Assembly (NCBI RefSeq): GCF_014655595.1
Contig: NZ_BNBL01000020.1
Coordinates: 1 to 64,000, forward strand
Reading direction: 5' to 3'
DNA: 64,000 nucleotides
DNA from: Streptomyces griseocarneus
GTDB taxonomy: Bacteria > Actinomycetota > Actinomycetes > Streptomycetales > Streptomycetaceae
The position numbers were made by a program, and so were the translations under genes. The notes beneath the pieces were generated by a model. That model was not told the origin of the DNA and searched no databases. It saw only the letters and a program-made list of their open reading frames with translations. This document shows positions 50,177 through 61,375 of the stretch, piece after piece; positions within the stretch are counted from its first letter, which is position 1, and every line of letters starts with the position of its first letter.

Positions 50177-51858
50177 AGCTGGCCCTTCTTGTCCATATCC
50201 TCTTCGGTTCCCTCCGGCCGCACCCGACGGCCGATCAGGAAAGCGGCCGCGCAGGACAGAAGCCCCACGATAGCGAGCGCCCACTCGGGGCCCGCACCCA
50301 CGCGGTCGGCCACGGTCGTGCCGTCCCGCAGCGGGATGCTCGCGCTGATCACGTCCCGGGTGAACTCCTCGCTGCGCTGGAGCACCCTGCCGTCGGGGGC
50401 GACGACGGCGCTGATGCCGCTCGTCGCCGCGGTGACCACCGCGCGGCCGTGCTCGACGGCCCGCAGCCGGGACATCGCCAGCTGCTGCTCGGGCTGGCCG
50501 GTGCGGCCGTAGGTGGCGTTGTTGGTCTGCACGACGAGGGCGCGGGCACCGGCCCGGACGGTCTCGCGGACGATCTCGTCGTAGGCGACCTCGAAGCAGA
50601 TGACGTCGCCGAGCCGGGCCGGGCCGACCTGGAGGACGCCGGTGCGGTCGCCGGGGTAGAAGTCGCGGGGGACGCGCTGGAGGCGGGTGATGACCTTGCT
50701 CAGCTGTCCCCGGAAGGGCACGTACTCGCCGAACGGCACCGGGTGCTGCTTGGCGTAGGAGGCGCCGGGGCCGGTCCTCGGGTCCCAGACGATGCCCTTG
50801 TTGTCGATGTAGCCCTGCTTGCCGGGGTGGTCGATGAGGGCGCCCACCAGGACGGGGACGCCGACGGCCTTGACCGCCTCCTCGATCCGGTCGTAGGCCT
50901 CGGGGTACTGGAAGGGATCGAGGTCGGAGGAGTTCTCCGGCCAGATCACCAGGTCCGGCTTCTTCGCCTTGCCCGCCTTGATGTCCCGCGCCAGCTTCAG
51001 CGTCGCCTCGACGTGGTTGTCGAGGATCATCATCGGGCGGCCGAGGAAGTTCATGCCCGGGTTCTGCACGTTGCCCTGGACGATCGCGATGTCGGTGGTG
51101 TCGTCGGCCTTGGTGGGCACGGGCACGGCGTACCCCGCGAGGACCACGGCCACCGCGAGGGCCACCGCCTCCACGGCGGGCAGCGCCGCCCGTACGGTCC
51201 GGGGGCCGCCGGCCCGCAGCCGGTGCGCGGCGGACAGCGCGTACGCCAGCAGGCCGCCCGTCAGGGCCACGCCGAAGGTCACCAGGGGGGCGCCGCCGAG
51301 GGCCGCGAGCGGGGTGAAGGGCGAGCCGGTGTTGGCGAAGGCCAGCCGGCCCCACGGGAAGCCGCCGAACGGCAGCCGGTCCCGGGCCCACTCCTGGGCG
51401 ATCCACAGGCAGGCGCCCCACAGCGGCCACGCGGGCAGCCGCGAGGTCACCGCGAGCCCGGCGCCGAGCGCGGCCACGAACAGCGCCTCGGCGACCGACA
51501 GGCCCACCACCGCGTCGTAGCCGACCACGTGCAGCCAGCGCAGCAGGACGAAGAAGAAGGGCAGCGCGAAGGCGAAGCCGGTCCAGGCGCCCTGGCGTGC
51601 CGTGCGCCCCCGGGTCAGCAGTGCCAGCGCGGCGACGGCCACGACGGACAGCGGCCACAGGCCGTAGGGCGGGAAGGCGGCCGCCAGGGCCAGTCCGCCG
51701 ACGAGGGCCAGGGCGGTGCGGGGGGCCTCGCGGCGGGCGAGGCGGGCCAGCCGCACGGCCCGTCCGGGGCGGGCGTCCGCGACCGGGTCGCGGGACGCGC
51801 CGGCGGCCGCCGAGGGGCTCACGGCGGCTTCTGGAGTGGTTTCGGGGCCCGAGGGCAC
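50173..51858 (-). CDS. lnt: apolipoprotein N-acyltransferase
   Basis: This 561-aa membrane enzyme transfers an acyl chain to the N-terminal Cys of lipoproteins. An N-terminal membrane part of about six helices (about 55-235) is followed by a nitrilase-fold domain. The triad is E308 (IWPENSS), K370 (YAKQHPVPFGEY) and C421 (DVICFEVAYDE), spaced as in E. coli E267-K335-C387. The GTG at 51858 has AGGAAGG upstream; longer frames run into a leader rich in Pro/Arg. Adjacent ppm recalls the Lnt-Ppm fusion of Mycobacterium tuberculosis. Confidence 0.9.
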   Translation of the reverse strand: MPSGPETTPEAAVSPSAAAGASRDPVADARPGRAVRLARLARREAPRTALALVGGLALAAAFPPYGLWPLSVVAVAALALLTRGRTARQGAWTGFAFALPFFFVLLRWLHVVGYDAVVGLSVAEALFVAALGAGLAVTSRLPAWPLWGACLWIAQEWARDRLPFGGFPWGRLAFANTGSPFTPLAALGGAPLVTFGVALTGGLLAYALSAAHRLRAGGPRTVRAALPAVEAVALAVAVVLAGYAVPVPTKADDTTDIAIVQGNVQNPGMNFLGRPMMILDNHVEATLKLARDIKAGKAKKPDLVIWPENSSDLDPFQYPEAYDRIEEAVKAVGVPVLVGALIDHPGKQGYIDNKGIVWDPRTGPGASYAKQHPVPFGEYVPFRGQLSKVITRLQRVPRDFYPGDRTGVLQVGPARLGDVICFEVAYDEIVRETVRAGARALVVQTNNATYGRTGQPEQQLAMSRLRAVEHGRAVVTAATSGISAVVAPDGRVLQRSEEFTRDVISASIPLRDGTTVADRVGAGPEWALAIVGLLSCAAAFLIGRRVRPEGTEEDMDKKGQL

Positions 51859-52218
51859 GGTCGGCGGCCTTCCTGGAGCTTTCGGGATTATCAGCTGACC
51901 GTACCTCGCTCCGGACGCCCGGCAGCCCGCCGGGTGCGCTTCGGGCGGCCCCTCGGGGAGGGCGGAATGGGGGCCCGGCGTCCTTCGGGCCGGCCTGGGA
52001 TCCGCTGGCTGCGGGTCGCCCGAGAGCCGTTGTCTACTGAACCTCCGGGCCCCACCCGGGTCACACCTGCCGGCCTGGCCGAACCTCCCCCGCCCCTCGT
52101 GCGCTGGACCTGGCTCCCAGTGGTGGCGCGCCTGCTCGGCACCCCGCCCCATGGCCCAGCGGCGTTCGACGACTGCGTGGAGGTTCCCCGGCCGGACGTC
52201 CTGTGGTGGACAGCGGAG

Positions 52219-52249
52219 AACCTACCGGCCGCCGCCCGCACCGTGTCAA
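52219..52249 (-). promoter_or_regulatory. candidate promoter of the lnt-ppm operon
   Basis: The minus strand reads TTGACA (52249-52244), 19 bases, then TAGGTT (52224-52219), close to the principal sigma consensus. A transcript from here would have a leader of about 350 nt before lnt. The stretch 51859-52359 otherwise shows no convincing gene. Confidence 0.55.
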
Positions 52250-52359
52250 CACCCTCCCGACCTGCGTGCCCCGTTCAAATCAGCAGGTCAGTACGGCAGA
52301 TGACGGCGCGCCGCGGCGGGCCGGGGCACGTCGTTCGGCGGTACGCGGATCTTGTCGCG

Positions 52360-53988
52360 TCACCCGTTCGGGCGCGCGTGGACCGTGCGCCCGCCCACGA
52401 CCGTGCGCAGACAGACCGGCAGCGGGGTGCCGGGGGTGAGGTCGGGCAGGCCGGGCGTGCCCGAGCGGGGGTCGGTGGACCAGTTGGCGACGCGGTTGTC
52501 GGGCACCTGCACCACGAGGTCGCCGGCCTCCCACACCGCGTAGTCGGCGGGCGCGCCCGGCACCAGCACCCCCGCGTCGTCGCGGCCGATGGCCCGCCAG
52601 CCGCCGCGGGTGTGGGCCGTGAAGGCGGCGCGCACCGAGATCCGGTGCTCGGGCGTGCGGTGGAAGGCGGCGGCCCGGACGGTGCCCCACGGGTCGAGGG
52701 GGGTGACGGGGCTGTCGGAGCCGAGGGCGAGCGGGACGCCGGCCCGCAGCATGGCGGCGTAGGGGTTGAGGGTGCGGGCGCGCTCACGGCCCAGCCGCTG
52801 GGCGTACATCGCGTCCTCGCCGCCCCAGGCGGCGTCGAAGGCGGGCTGGACGGAGGCGGTCAGGGCGAGTTCGGCGAACGCGGCGATCAGCTCGGGGGAG
52901 AGCATCTCCGCGTGCTCGACGCGGTGCCGGGCGGCGCGCACGCGCGCCAGGCCGAGCCGGTCGGCGGCCGCCCGCACGCCCTCGACGACGGCGCTCAGCG
53001 CGGCGTCGCCGATGGCGTGGAAGCCGGCCTGGATGCCCGCCTCGGTGCAGGCGGTGACGTGGGCGGCGATGGCGCCGGCGTCGAGGTGGGCGGCGCCGGT
53101 GCCGTCCGGGGCGTCGGCGTAGGGCTCGTGGAGGCAGGCGGTGTGGGAGCCGAGGGAGCCGTCGACGAAGAGGTCGCCGGCCGCGCCGATCGCGCCGAGC
53201 TCGCGGACGCGGGCGGCGCCCTCGGGCGAGGTGATCGCCTCGGCCCAGTAGCCGGTCACCCGGAGGCCGGGCTCCTCGGCGGCCAGGCGCAGCAGGCCGG
53301 TGAGGTCGTCGGCGCCGGAGATCTCGGGCCCGGCGCACTCGTGGACGGAGCCGATGCCCAGCGATGCCGCGCGGGCGAGCGCCGCGCGCTGCGCCTCGGC
53401 GCGCTGGGCGGGGGTGACGCTGTCGTACGCGGCGGCGCGCACGGCGTGGTGGGCGGCGCCGGTCAGGGGCGCGTCGGGGGCGTACCCGGACAGGTCCCGG
53501 GCGTGCGGGACGAGGTCGAGCAGGGCGGTGGTGACGACGGCGGAGTGCACGTCGGCCCGGGTGAGGTAGAGCGGCCGGCCGCCGGCGGCCTCGTCGAGCT
53601 CCCGGCGGGACGGCGGCCGCCGCTCGGGCCAGGCGCTGGCGTCCCAGCCGTGCCCCAGCAGCACCCGGTCGGCGGGCCGGGCGGCGGCGTGCGCCCGTAC
53701 CCGTTCCAGGGCGCCGGCGAGCGTGTCCACGCCGGTGAGGTCGAGGCCGGTCAGGGCCAGCCCGGTGGCGGTGGTGTGCACGTGCGCGTCGGTGAACGCG
53801 GGGGTGACCAGCGCCCCGCGCAGGTCGATCACCTCGTCGACGCCGTCGGCGAAGGAGTCGGCCGCGCCTTCGGAGCCGACCCAGGCGACGTGGCCGCGCT
53901 CGACGACCATGGCGGTGGCGAAGGGGTCGGCGGGGCTGTGCACGTCGCCGCCTCGCAGCAGGACGGTCTTCTCGGGACGCTCGCTCAT
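52360..53988 (-). CDS. metal-dependent amidohydrolase (YtcJ-like)
   Basis: This 542-aa amidohydrolase-superfamily protein has the metal motif HxH at H69/H71 in TDAHVHTTATG, and GFHAIGDAALSAVVEG and ALGSDSPVTPLDP downstream. The N- and C-terminal beta parts form the usual composite domain. The family includes exoenzyme-regulator and amide hydrolases of unknown substrate. It is cytosolic. The start is ATG with GGAGGT-like GGGAGG upstream. It may be transcribed with the upstream Lrp gene region or alone. Confidence 0.88.
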   Translation of the reverse strand: MSERPEKTVLLRGGDVHSPADPFATAMVVERGHVAWVGSEGAADSFADGVDEVIDLRGALVTPAFTDAHVHTTATGLALTGLDLTGVDTLAGALERVRAHAAARPADRVLLGHGWDASAWPERRPPSRRELDEAAGGRPLYLTRADVHSAVVTTALLDLVPHARDLSGYAPDAPLTGAAHHAVRAAAYDSVTPAQRAEAQRAALARAASLGIGSVHECAGPEISGADDLTGLLRLAAEEPGLRVTGYWAEAITSPEGAARVRELGAIGAAGDLFVDGSLGSHTACLHEPYADAPDGTGAAHLDAGAIAAHVTACTEAGIQAGFHAIGDAALSAVVEGVRAAADRLGLARVRAARHRVEHAEMLSPELIAAFAELALTASVQPAFDAAWGGEDAMYAQRLGRERARTLNPYAAMLRAGVPLALGSDSPVTPLDPWGTVRAAAFHRTPEHRISVRAAFTAHTRGGWRAIGRDDAGVLVPGAPADYAVWEAGDLVVQVPDNRVANWSTDPRSGTPGLPDLTPGTPLPVCLRTVVGGRTVHARPNG

Positions 53989-54049
53989 GGGAGGTAAGTC
54001 TGCCGCCCGGCGGGCCCGTCGTCGTCACCGGGGCCCGGCCCCGGCCGTG

Positions 54050-54493
54050 TCACCCCACCCGTGGCGGCCGTGCCTCGTAGGGCGTGGACAGCACGATCGT
54101 GGTGCGGGTCGACACCCCCGCCAACGAGCGGATGCGGGCCAGCAGATGCTCGAGCTCCAGCGGCGTGGCCACGCGCACCTTGAGGATGTAGTTCTCGTCG
54201 CCCGCCACGCTGTGGCACGCCTCGATCTCGGGGATCTCGGCGAGCCGGTCCGCGATGTCGTCCGGCGCGCTCGGGTCGAACGGCTTCACCGAGATGAACG
54301 CGGTGAGGGGCAGCCCGACGGCCTCGGGGTCGACGACCGCGGCGTAGCCGCGGATGACGCCCCGCTGTTCGAGCCGGCGCACGCGCTGGTGCACCGCCGA
54401 CGTGGACAGGCCCGTGGCCTTGCCCAGGTCGGTGTAGCTCATCCGCCCGTCCTTGACGAGCAGTTCCACGATCTCTCTGTCCAACTCCTCCAC
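54050..54493 (-). CDS. Lrp/AsnC-family transcriptional regulator
   Basis: This 147-aa protein has an N-terminal helix-turn-helix (LGKATGLSTSAVHQRVRRLEQ, ends given, about residues 22-42) and a C-terminal RAM ligand domain. The GTG at 54493 is chosen as start; a TTG a few codons upstream is also in frame. It is divergent from the gene at 54689, and palindromic repeats lie in the shared intergenic region. Confidence 0.9.
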   Translation of the reverse strand: MEELDREIVELLVKDGRMSYTDLGKATGLSTSAVHQRVRRLEQRGVIRGYAAVVDPEAVGLPLTAFISVKPFDPSAPDDIADRLAEIPEIEACHSVAGDENYILKVRVATPLELEHLLARIRSLAGVSTRTTIVLSTPYEARPPRVG

Positions 54494-54540
54494 GCGGATC
54501 AACCTACTGTGTCCCGGTGCGCCCGGCACAGTCGGCGGTA

Positions 54541-54579
54541 CCACAGGCGCACGACCCCTGTGACAAATGCCACAGGCGC
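54541..54579. promoter_or_regulatory. candidate Lrp operator
   Basis: CCACAGGCGC occurs twice, at 54541-54550 and 54570-54579. The central part CCTGTGACAAATGCCACAGG (54557-54576) is an imperfect palindrome with CCTGTG/CACAGG ends. Its location between the divergent lrp-like gene and 54689 suggests autoregulation. Confidence 0.45.
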
Positions 54580-54688
54580 GCACCCGTGTCCTCCCGGGTC
54601 TGGCGATTACCCGGCTCTCCAATAGGGAAGTGCTTGCTGTGGCCGAGGCCGGGAGGCCTGGCCGGCCCATCCGAGGGGGAGAAACACT

Positions 54689-55060
54689 ATGCCCAGCCTG
54701 GAACGCCTGGAGAACGACGGCGAAGGCGGCCTGTTCGAGACCGACACCTATGACATGTTCCGGGTGACGTGCCCGGACTGCGCGCGGCCCATCGCGCTGC
54801 TCGCCGACGAGGACGTGCTCCCGGAGCACGCGCTGTGCCCGTCGCCGTGGAACCCGTTCGGGCTCACGGTCTGCCCGGGCTCGGGGCGCGGCGTGGAGGA
54901 CGCCACCGCGGCCGACGAGTCCCTGGACGCCCAGGGCCTGGACGCGGCCCTGCTGCTCACGCTGCCGGAGAGCCTGGACTGGCGGACGCAGCCCTTCTCG
55001 CACATCGGCGGCCCGGGTTCGCGGCCGCGCCGCGTTCCGGGGATGCGCCGCTCGTCGTAG
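54689..55060 (+). CDS. Cys-rich hypothetical protein (possible zinc ribbon)
   Basis: This 123-aa soluble protein starts at an ATG with GAGGGGGAG upstream. It contains VTCPDCARP and later ALCPSP and TVCPGSG, so four Cys could bind zinc (about residues 27-67). The remainder is acidic, then a short basic tail. It is conserved-looking but not a family I can name. Confidence 0.75.
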   Translation: MPSLERLENDGEGGLFETDTYDMFRVTCPDCARPIALLADEDVLPEHALCPSPWNPFGLTVCPGSGRGVEDATAADESLDAQGLDAALLLTLPESLDWRTQPFSHIGGPGSRPRRVPGMRRSS

Positions 55061-55162
55061 CGGAGCCGGGCGCCCGCGCGAGGCCTTCGGCCCGGGGCGG
55101 ACGGACCGTGAGGTGCCGTCGGCCGCCGGGCCGTGGTGCGCCCGGTGGGACCGGGGTCCGGG

Positions 55163-56335
55163 TCAGCGGGACTCGGGGCCGGCCAGGTGCCGGGCGACGA
55201 CCATCCGCTGGATCTGGTTGGTGCCCTCGACGATCTGCAGGACCTTGGCCTCGCGCATGTAGCGCTCGGCGGGGAAGTCCGCGGTGTAGCCGTAACCGCC
55301 CATGAGCTGGACGGCGTCGGTGGTGATCCGCATTCCGGCGTCGGTGCAGAAGAGCTTGGCCATGGCCGCTTCCTTGGAGAAGGGCCGTCCCGCGTCGCGC
55401 AGCCGGGCGGCCGCCAGGTACAGCGCGCGGCCGGCCTCGATCTGGGTGGCCATGTCCGCGAGCATGAAGCGCAGGCCCTGGAAGTCGGCCAGCGGGCGCC
55501 CGAACTGCCGCCGTTCGGCGACGAAGGCGAGGGCGGCGTCCAGCGCCGCCTGGGCGACGCCGATCGCGCACGCGGCGATGCCCAGGCGGCCGGAGTCGAG
55601 GGCGGACAGCGCGATGGCGAAGCCCTGCCCCTCGTCGCCGATGCGGCGGGCGTCGGCCACCTGTACCCCGTCGAAGTGCAGTTGGGCCGTGGGCGAGCCC
55701 TTCAGGCCCATCTTGCGCTCGGGGGGCGCGGCGGACAGGCCGGGGGCGTCCCCGGGCACGAGGAAGGCGGTGATGCCGTGCGCCCCCTCGCCGCCCGTAC
55801 GCGCCAGCACGGTGTAGAAGTCCGCGATGCCGCCGTGGGTGATCCACGCCTTGGTGCCCTCGAGGGTCCAGGTGTCGCCGGAGCGCGTGGCGCGGGTGCG
55901 CAGGGAGGCGGCGTCGGAGCCGGAGGACGGCTCGGAGAGGCAGTAGGCGCCCAGGAGCCCGCCGCCGAGCATGGCGGGGAGGTGCTCGGCCCGCTGTTCC
56001 TTGGTGCCGTAGCCGGCGAGGGCGTGGCAGGCGAGGGTGTGGACGCTGACGCCGAGGCCCACGGTCAGCCGGGCCGCGGCGAGTTCCTCCAGCACCTGGA
56101 GGTAGACCTCGTAGGGCTGGTCGCCGCCGCCGGATTCCTCGGCGTAGGGCAGCGCCAGCAGTCCTGAGGCGGAGAGCAGCCGGAAGAGGTCGCGCGGGAA
56201 GCGGCCGGCGTCCTCCTCCTCGGCCACGTGGGGCGCGATCTCGCGCTGGACCAGTTCCCGCACGAGCGAGATCAGGTCGCGGGCCTCCTCGGTGGGCAGC
56301 TGACGCTCCACCGGCTGCGGGCCGTGATCGGTCAT
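55163..56335 (-). CDS. acyl-CoA dehydrogenase
   Basis: This 390-aa FAD enzyme introduces the alpha-beta double bond in an acyl-CoA. Motifs are CLSEPSSGSDA (FAD/substrate) and the C-terminal LMGGYGY. The catalytic base is E370 in QIVEGTNQI, the short/branched-chain type position. The ATG is preceded by GGAG. There is no electron-transfer flavoprotein gene beside it. It is divergent from the chitinase, and the 305-bp region between contains the chitinase control repeats. Confidence 0.92.
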   Translation of the reverse strand: MTDHGPQPVERQLPTEEARDLISLVRELVQREIAPHVAEEEDAGRFPRDLFRLLSASGLLALPYAEESGGGDQPYEVYLQVLEELAAARLTVGLGVSVHTLACHALAGYGTKEQRAEHLPAMLGGGLLGAYCLSEPSSGSDAASLRTRATRSGDTWTLEGTKAWITHGGIADFYTVLARTGGEGAHGITAFLVPGDAPGLSAAPPERKMGLKGSPTAQLHFDGVQVADARRIGDEGQGFAIALSALDSGRLGIAACAIGVAQAALDAALAFVAERRQFGRPLADFQGLRFMLADMATQIEAGRALYLAAARLRDAGRPFSKEAAMAKLFCTDAGMRITTDAVQLMGGYGYTADFPAERYMREAKVLQIVEGTNQIQRMVVARHLAGPESR

Positions 56336-56535
56336 GACGGCGGCTCTCCTCCCTGTCGGGCGCTGCGGCGGCGGGCGCGCAAGGGTGTCGGCGCCGTCGC
56401 CGGTGGGTGCCCAGCCGATGGTTCCGTCCCGGGTCGCGGAATCCGGTGACCTGCGGCTGTGGCGGGTTGGAGTATGCCCGATGGATGGCCCGGCGTCACG
56501 GGTCCGGCGATCTTGAACAGCGCCGCACCGTGTTT

Positions 56536-56569
56536 TGGTCCGAACCATTGACCGTATTGGTCTAGTCCT
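56536..56569 (+). promoter_or_regulatory. direct repeats of the chitinase promoter (DasR-type sites)
   Basis: TGGTCCGAACCA (56536-56547) and TGGTCTAGTCCT (56558-56569) are spaced 22 bp start to start, about 70 bp before the chitinase ATG. They match the paired TGGTCTAGACC-type repeats of Streptomyces chitinase promoters, bound by DasR and relieved by amino-sugar phosphates. Confidence 0.8.
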
Positions 56570-56640
56570 TCTACGGTTTCCCCACCGTTCAACGCGTCCA
56601 TGTCAAGAGCGCTCTCCCCATCCCACCGAGGAGACCCCCC

Positions 56641-57873
<1,233 letters not shown>

Positions 57874-57960
57874 TCCCCGGCCCCCGGCAGTGATCCGGTC
57901 ATGGGCGGTCCGGCCGAACTACCCTGAGCGGACCCGAGCACGCACAAGGAGCCGCCGCCC

Positions 57961-59073
<1,113 letters not shown>

Positions 59074-59266
59074 CGCCGCCCGGGGGCCGGGGTCCGGCGC
59101 CGGAGCGTCAAGGCGCCGCGTCAGCACGGGTGTCCGGAAATAACCGAACAGACAGCGCCGACACGGCGGCGGCCGCCACGCATTCGCCGCCGAAGTCTGG
59201 AAATGTCGACGTGTTCCGTTTCCGCACGTTCCCCTTCCCCCCTTCCCGGCCGGAGGTCCTGCCGCG

Positions 59267-60409
59267 GTGTCGCGCACGCTGTCGATGTCGGGCAGATTGC
59301 CCTTCGCGCTCGTCCTGGCCTATCTCCTGATCATCGTCGTCATCGACCTGGTGACACCGGCGGACCTGCGGCTCGACGTCTACGCCGCCCTCGCCCCCGT
59401 GACCGCCTCCGTCCTGTGCACCTATCCGCAGACGGTCTTCATCGGGGTCGCCGACTTCTGCCTGATGGTGGCCCACCACGGCGTCCTGCCCGGGGACGTG
59501 GCGGCCGTCAACCGCGTGGGCTCCTTCGTGGGCAACGCCCTGATGGTCGGCGTGAGCATCGCGGTGGCCCGGCTGCGGCGGGAGGGGGACGAGCTGCTGG
59601 AGCGGGTGCGGGCCACCGGCGAGGCGGCGCAGCGGGCGCTGCTGCGGCCGCTGCCGCTGCGCACCCACGGCATGGTCGTGGACGGCTTCTACGTCTCCTC
59701 CCAGCGCGAGGCCCTGGTCGGGGGCGACATCTACGAGGTCCTCGACACCCCGTACGGGACGCGGGTGCTGATCGGCGACGTGCGGGGCAAGGGGCTCGGC
59801 ACGCTGGGGGCGGGGGCGGCGGTGCTGACGGCGTTCCGGGAGGCGGCGTACCACCGGCGCGACCTGGACAGCGGGGTGGTGGCCATGGAGCAGGGGCTGT
59901 CCCGCTACCACCGGTCGCACGAGTACCAGTCGAGCACCCCGGAGGCGCACGCGGCGGAGGAGTTCGTGACGGCGCTGGTCATCGGGACGGAGCACGACGG
60001 CGACGGGCCGGCCGCGGCCGCGGGGAAGGTGCCGGTGGTCTTCGTCGACTGCGGCCATCCGGCGCCGTTCCTCATCGGCGCGGACGGCGGGGTCCGCGAG
60101 CTGGAACCGCCGGAGCCGGGGCTGCCGTTGGGGCTGGGCGAGCTCGCGGCGGAGCCCCGGCCCGCCCGGCGGATCGCGCTGCCCGCCGACTGCCGGGTGC
60201 TGGCCTGCACCGACGGGGTCACCGAGGCGCGCGACGGGGACGGCGGCTTCTATCCGCTGGCCGAGCGGCTGGACGCCTGGGCCGCCCTGCCCACCCCCGA
60301 GCTGCTGCGCCGGCTGCGGGCCGACCTGGCCGCGCACACCGGCGGCCGGCTGCAGGACGACGTGGCGGTGCTGGTGATGGAACGCGCACCGGCGGCGCCC
60401 GGAGCGTGA
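59267..60409 (+). CDS. membrane-anchored SpoIIE/RsbU-type PP2C phosphatase
   Basis: This 380-aa protein starts at GTG with GGAGGT nine bases upstream. Three or four N-terminal helices (about 10-105) are followed by a linker and a PP2C-like SpoIIE domain (about 140-375) with the metal-binding residues in GGDIYEVLD, GDVRGKGLG and CTDGVTEARD, and a final DDVAVLV. These proteins usually dephosphorylate anti-anti-sigma factors. No anti-sigma gene is adjacent. It converges on the PIG-L gene with a 5-bp gap. Confidence 0.9.
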   Translation: MSRTLSMSGRLPFALVLAYLLIIVVIDLVTPADLRLDVYAALAPVTASVLCTYPQTVFIGVADFCLMVAHHGVLPGDVAAVNRVGSFVGNALMVGVSIAVARLRREGDELLERVRATGEAAQRALLRPLPLRTHGMVVDGFYVSSQREALVGGDIYEVLDTPYGTRVLIGDVRGKGLGTLGAGAAVLTAFREAAYHRRDLDSGVVAMEQGLSRYHRSHEYQSSTPEAHAAEEFVTALVIGTEHDGDGPAAAAGKVPVVFVDCGHPAPFLIGADGGVRELEPPEPGLPLGLGELAAEPRPARRIALPADCRVLACTDGVTEARDGDGGFYPLAERLDAWAALPTPELLRRLRADLAAHTGGRLQDDVAVLVMERAPAAPGA

Positions 60410-60414
60410 TGCGG

Positions 60415-61152
60415 TCAGCCGCCCGCGAACAGCTCGAAGGCCACGCCCGGCCGGCCGCCGAACCGCTCGGCGACGGCCGCCATGCTGCCCTCGAGGAAGG
60501 TCCGGCAGTAGGTCTCGGGGTCGTCCCGCGTGAGCGCCTGGATGTAGGTGCGGTGGCAGAGCAGGGACTCGACCGCCCGTTCGAGGCCGGCGCGGGCGTC
60601 GACGGCGTGCGTGGGCCGGGGCGAGCCCGCGACGGCCACGTAGCGCACGCCCTGCCACGGCGGCAGGCCGTCCTCGACGAGGTCGGGGAAGATCCAGCGG
60701 TTGCCCGCGTCGGCGACGGCGTCGAGGACGGCGCGGCCCACGGCCCGGTGGTCGGGGGTGTTCCAGTGGGAGCCGCCGGTCCAGGTGTCGTGGTGGTTGA
60801 GGGTGATCACCAGCTCGGGGCGGTGCCGGCGGATGGCGGCGGCGAACTCGCGGCGCAGGGGGATCCCGTACTCGATGACGCCGTCGAGGTGGCCGAGGAA
60901 CTCCACGCTCGTCACGCCCACGACGGCGGCGGAGGCCCGCTGTTCGCGCTCGCGCAGCGGTGCGGCCTCGGCGGGCCCGATGCCGTCGATGCCCGCCTCG
61001 CCGAAGGAGGCCAGCAGGTAGGCGCACTCGCGGCCGTCGTCGGTCCAGGTGGCGACGGCGGCCGAGGCGCCGTACTCGAGGTCGTCGGGGTGGGCGACGA
61101 TCGCCAGGGCCCGTCGCCAGTCGGCGGGCATCTCGGCGAGCTGCTCGGTCAT
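60415..61152 (-). CDS. PIG-L/LmbE-family N-acetylglucosaminyl deacetylase
   Basis: This 245-aa zinc hydrolase-like protein has the AHPDD motif (residues 20-24) and the metal His in NTPDHRAVG. The family deacetylates N-acetylglucosamine-containing conjugates such as mycothiol or bacillithiol precursors. This copy is not obviously MshB or Mca. GAGGAG precedes the ATG. The upstream region contains a 12-bp triple repeat. Confidence 0.88.
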   Translation of the reverse strand: MTEQLAEMPADWRRALAIVAHPDDLEYGASAAVATWTDDGRECAYLLASFGEAGIDGIGPAEAAPLREREQRASAAVVGVTSVEFLGHLDGVIEYGIPLRREFAAAIRRHRPELVITLNHHDTWTGGSHWNTPDHRAVGRAVLDAVADAGNRWIFPDLVEDGLPPWQGVRYVAVAGSPRPTHAVDARAGLERAVESLLCHRTYIQALTRDDPETYCRTFLEGSMAAVAERFGGRPGVAFELFAGG

Positions 61153-61185
61153 GGGCACTCCTCGGTCGGGGAACCGGTGGACGGT

Positions 61186-61221
61186 CCGGTCGATGAGCCG
61201 GTCGATGAGCCGGTCGATGAG
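61186..61221. repeat. three perfect 12-bp tandem repeats upstream of the PIG-L gene
   Basis: CCGGTCGATGAG is repeated three times without interruption, about 35 bp before the leftward ATG at 61152. A minisatellite in the 5' region could vary between strains and alter spacing. Confidence 0.85.
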
Positions 61222-61375
61222 CCCCTGGCCAGCGTATGCGTCCTTCCGTGCCCTTTTCCTCACTCCTCTTCGCGACACGCGGGAACTGGGCGCGCGCGCC
61301 GTCCGACTATCTGGTCCGGGACCGTAACGGCGGCCCCGGTGAATGCGATGACGTCCGACCCTGGAGTGTTTACTG

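Noticed and set aside
51891..52241. A 116-codon leftward frame before lnt
   Set aside because: It is Arg/Gly/Pro-rich, has no ribosome site, and overlaps the -10 region of the likely lnt promoter.
61153..61375. Iron box or cobalamin riboswitch before the FecBCD-type importer
   Set aside because: I looked for TTAGGTTAGGCT-like boxes and the conserved B12-box GCCACTG and found neither.
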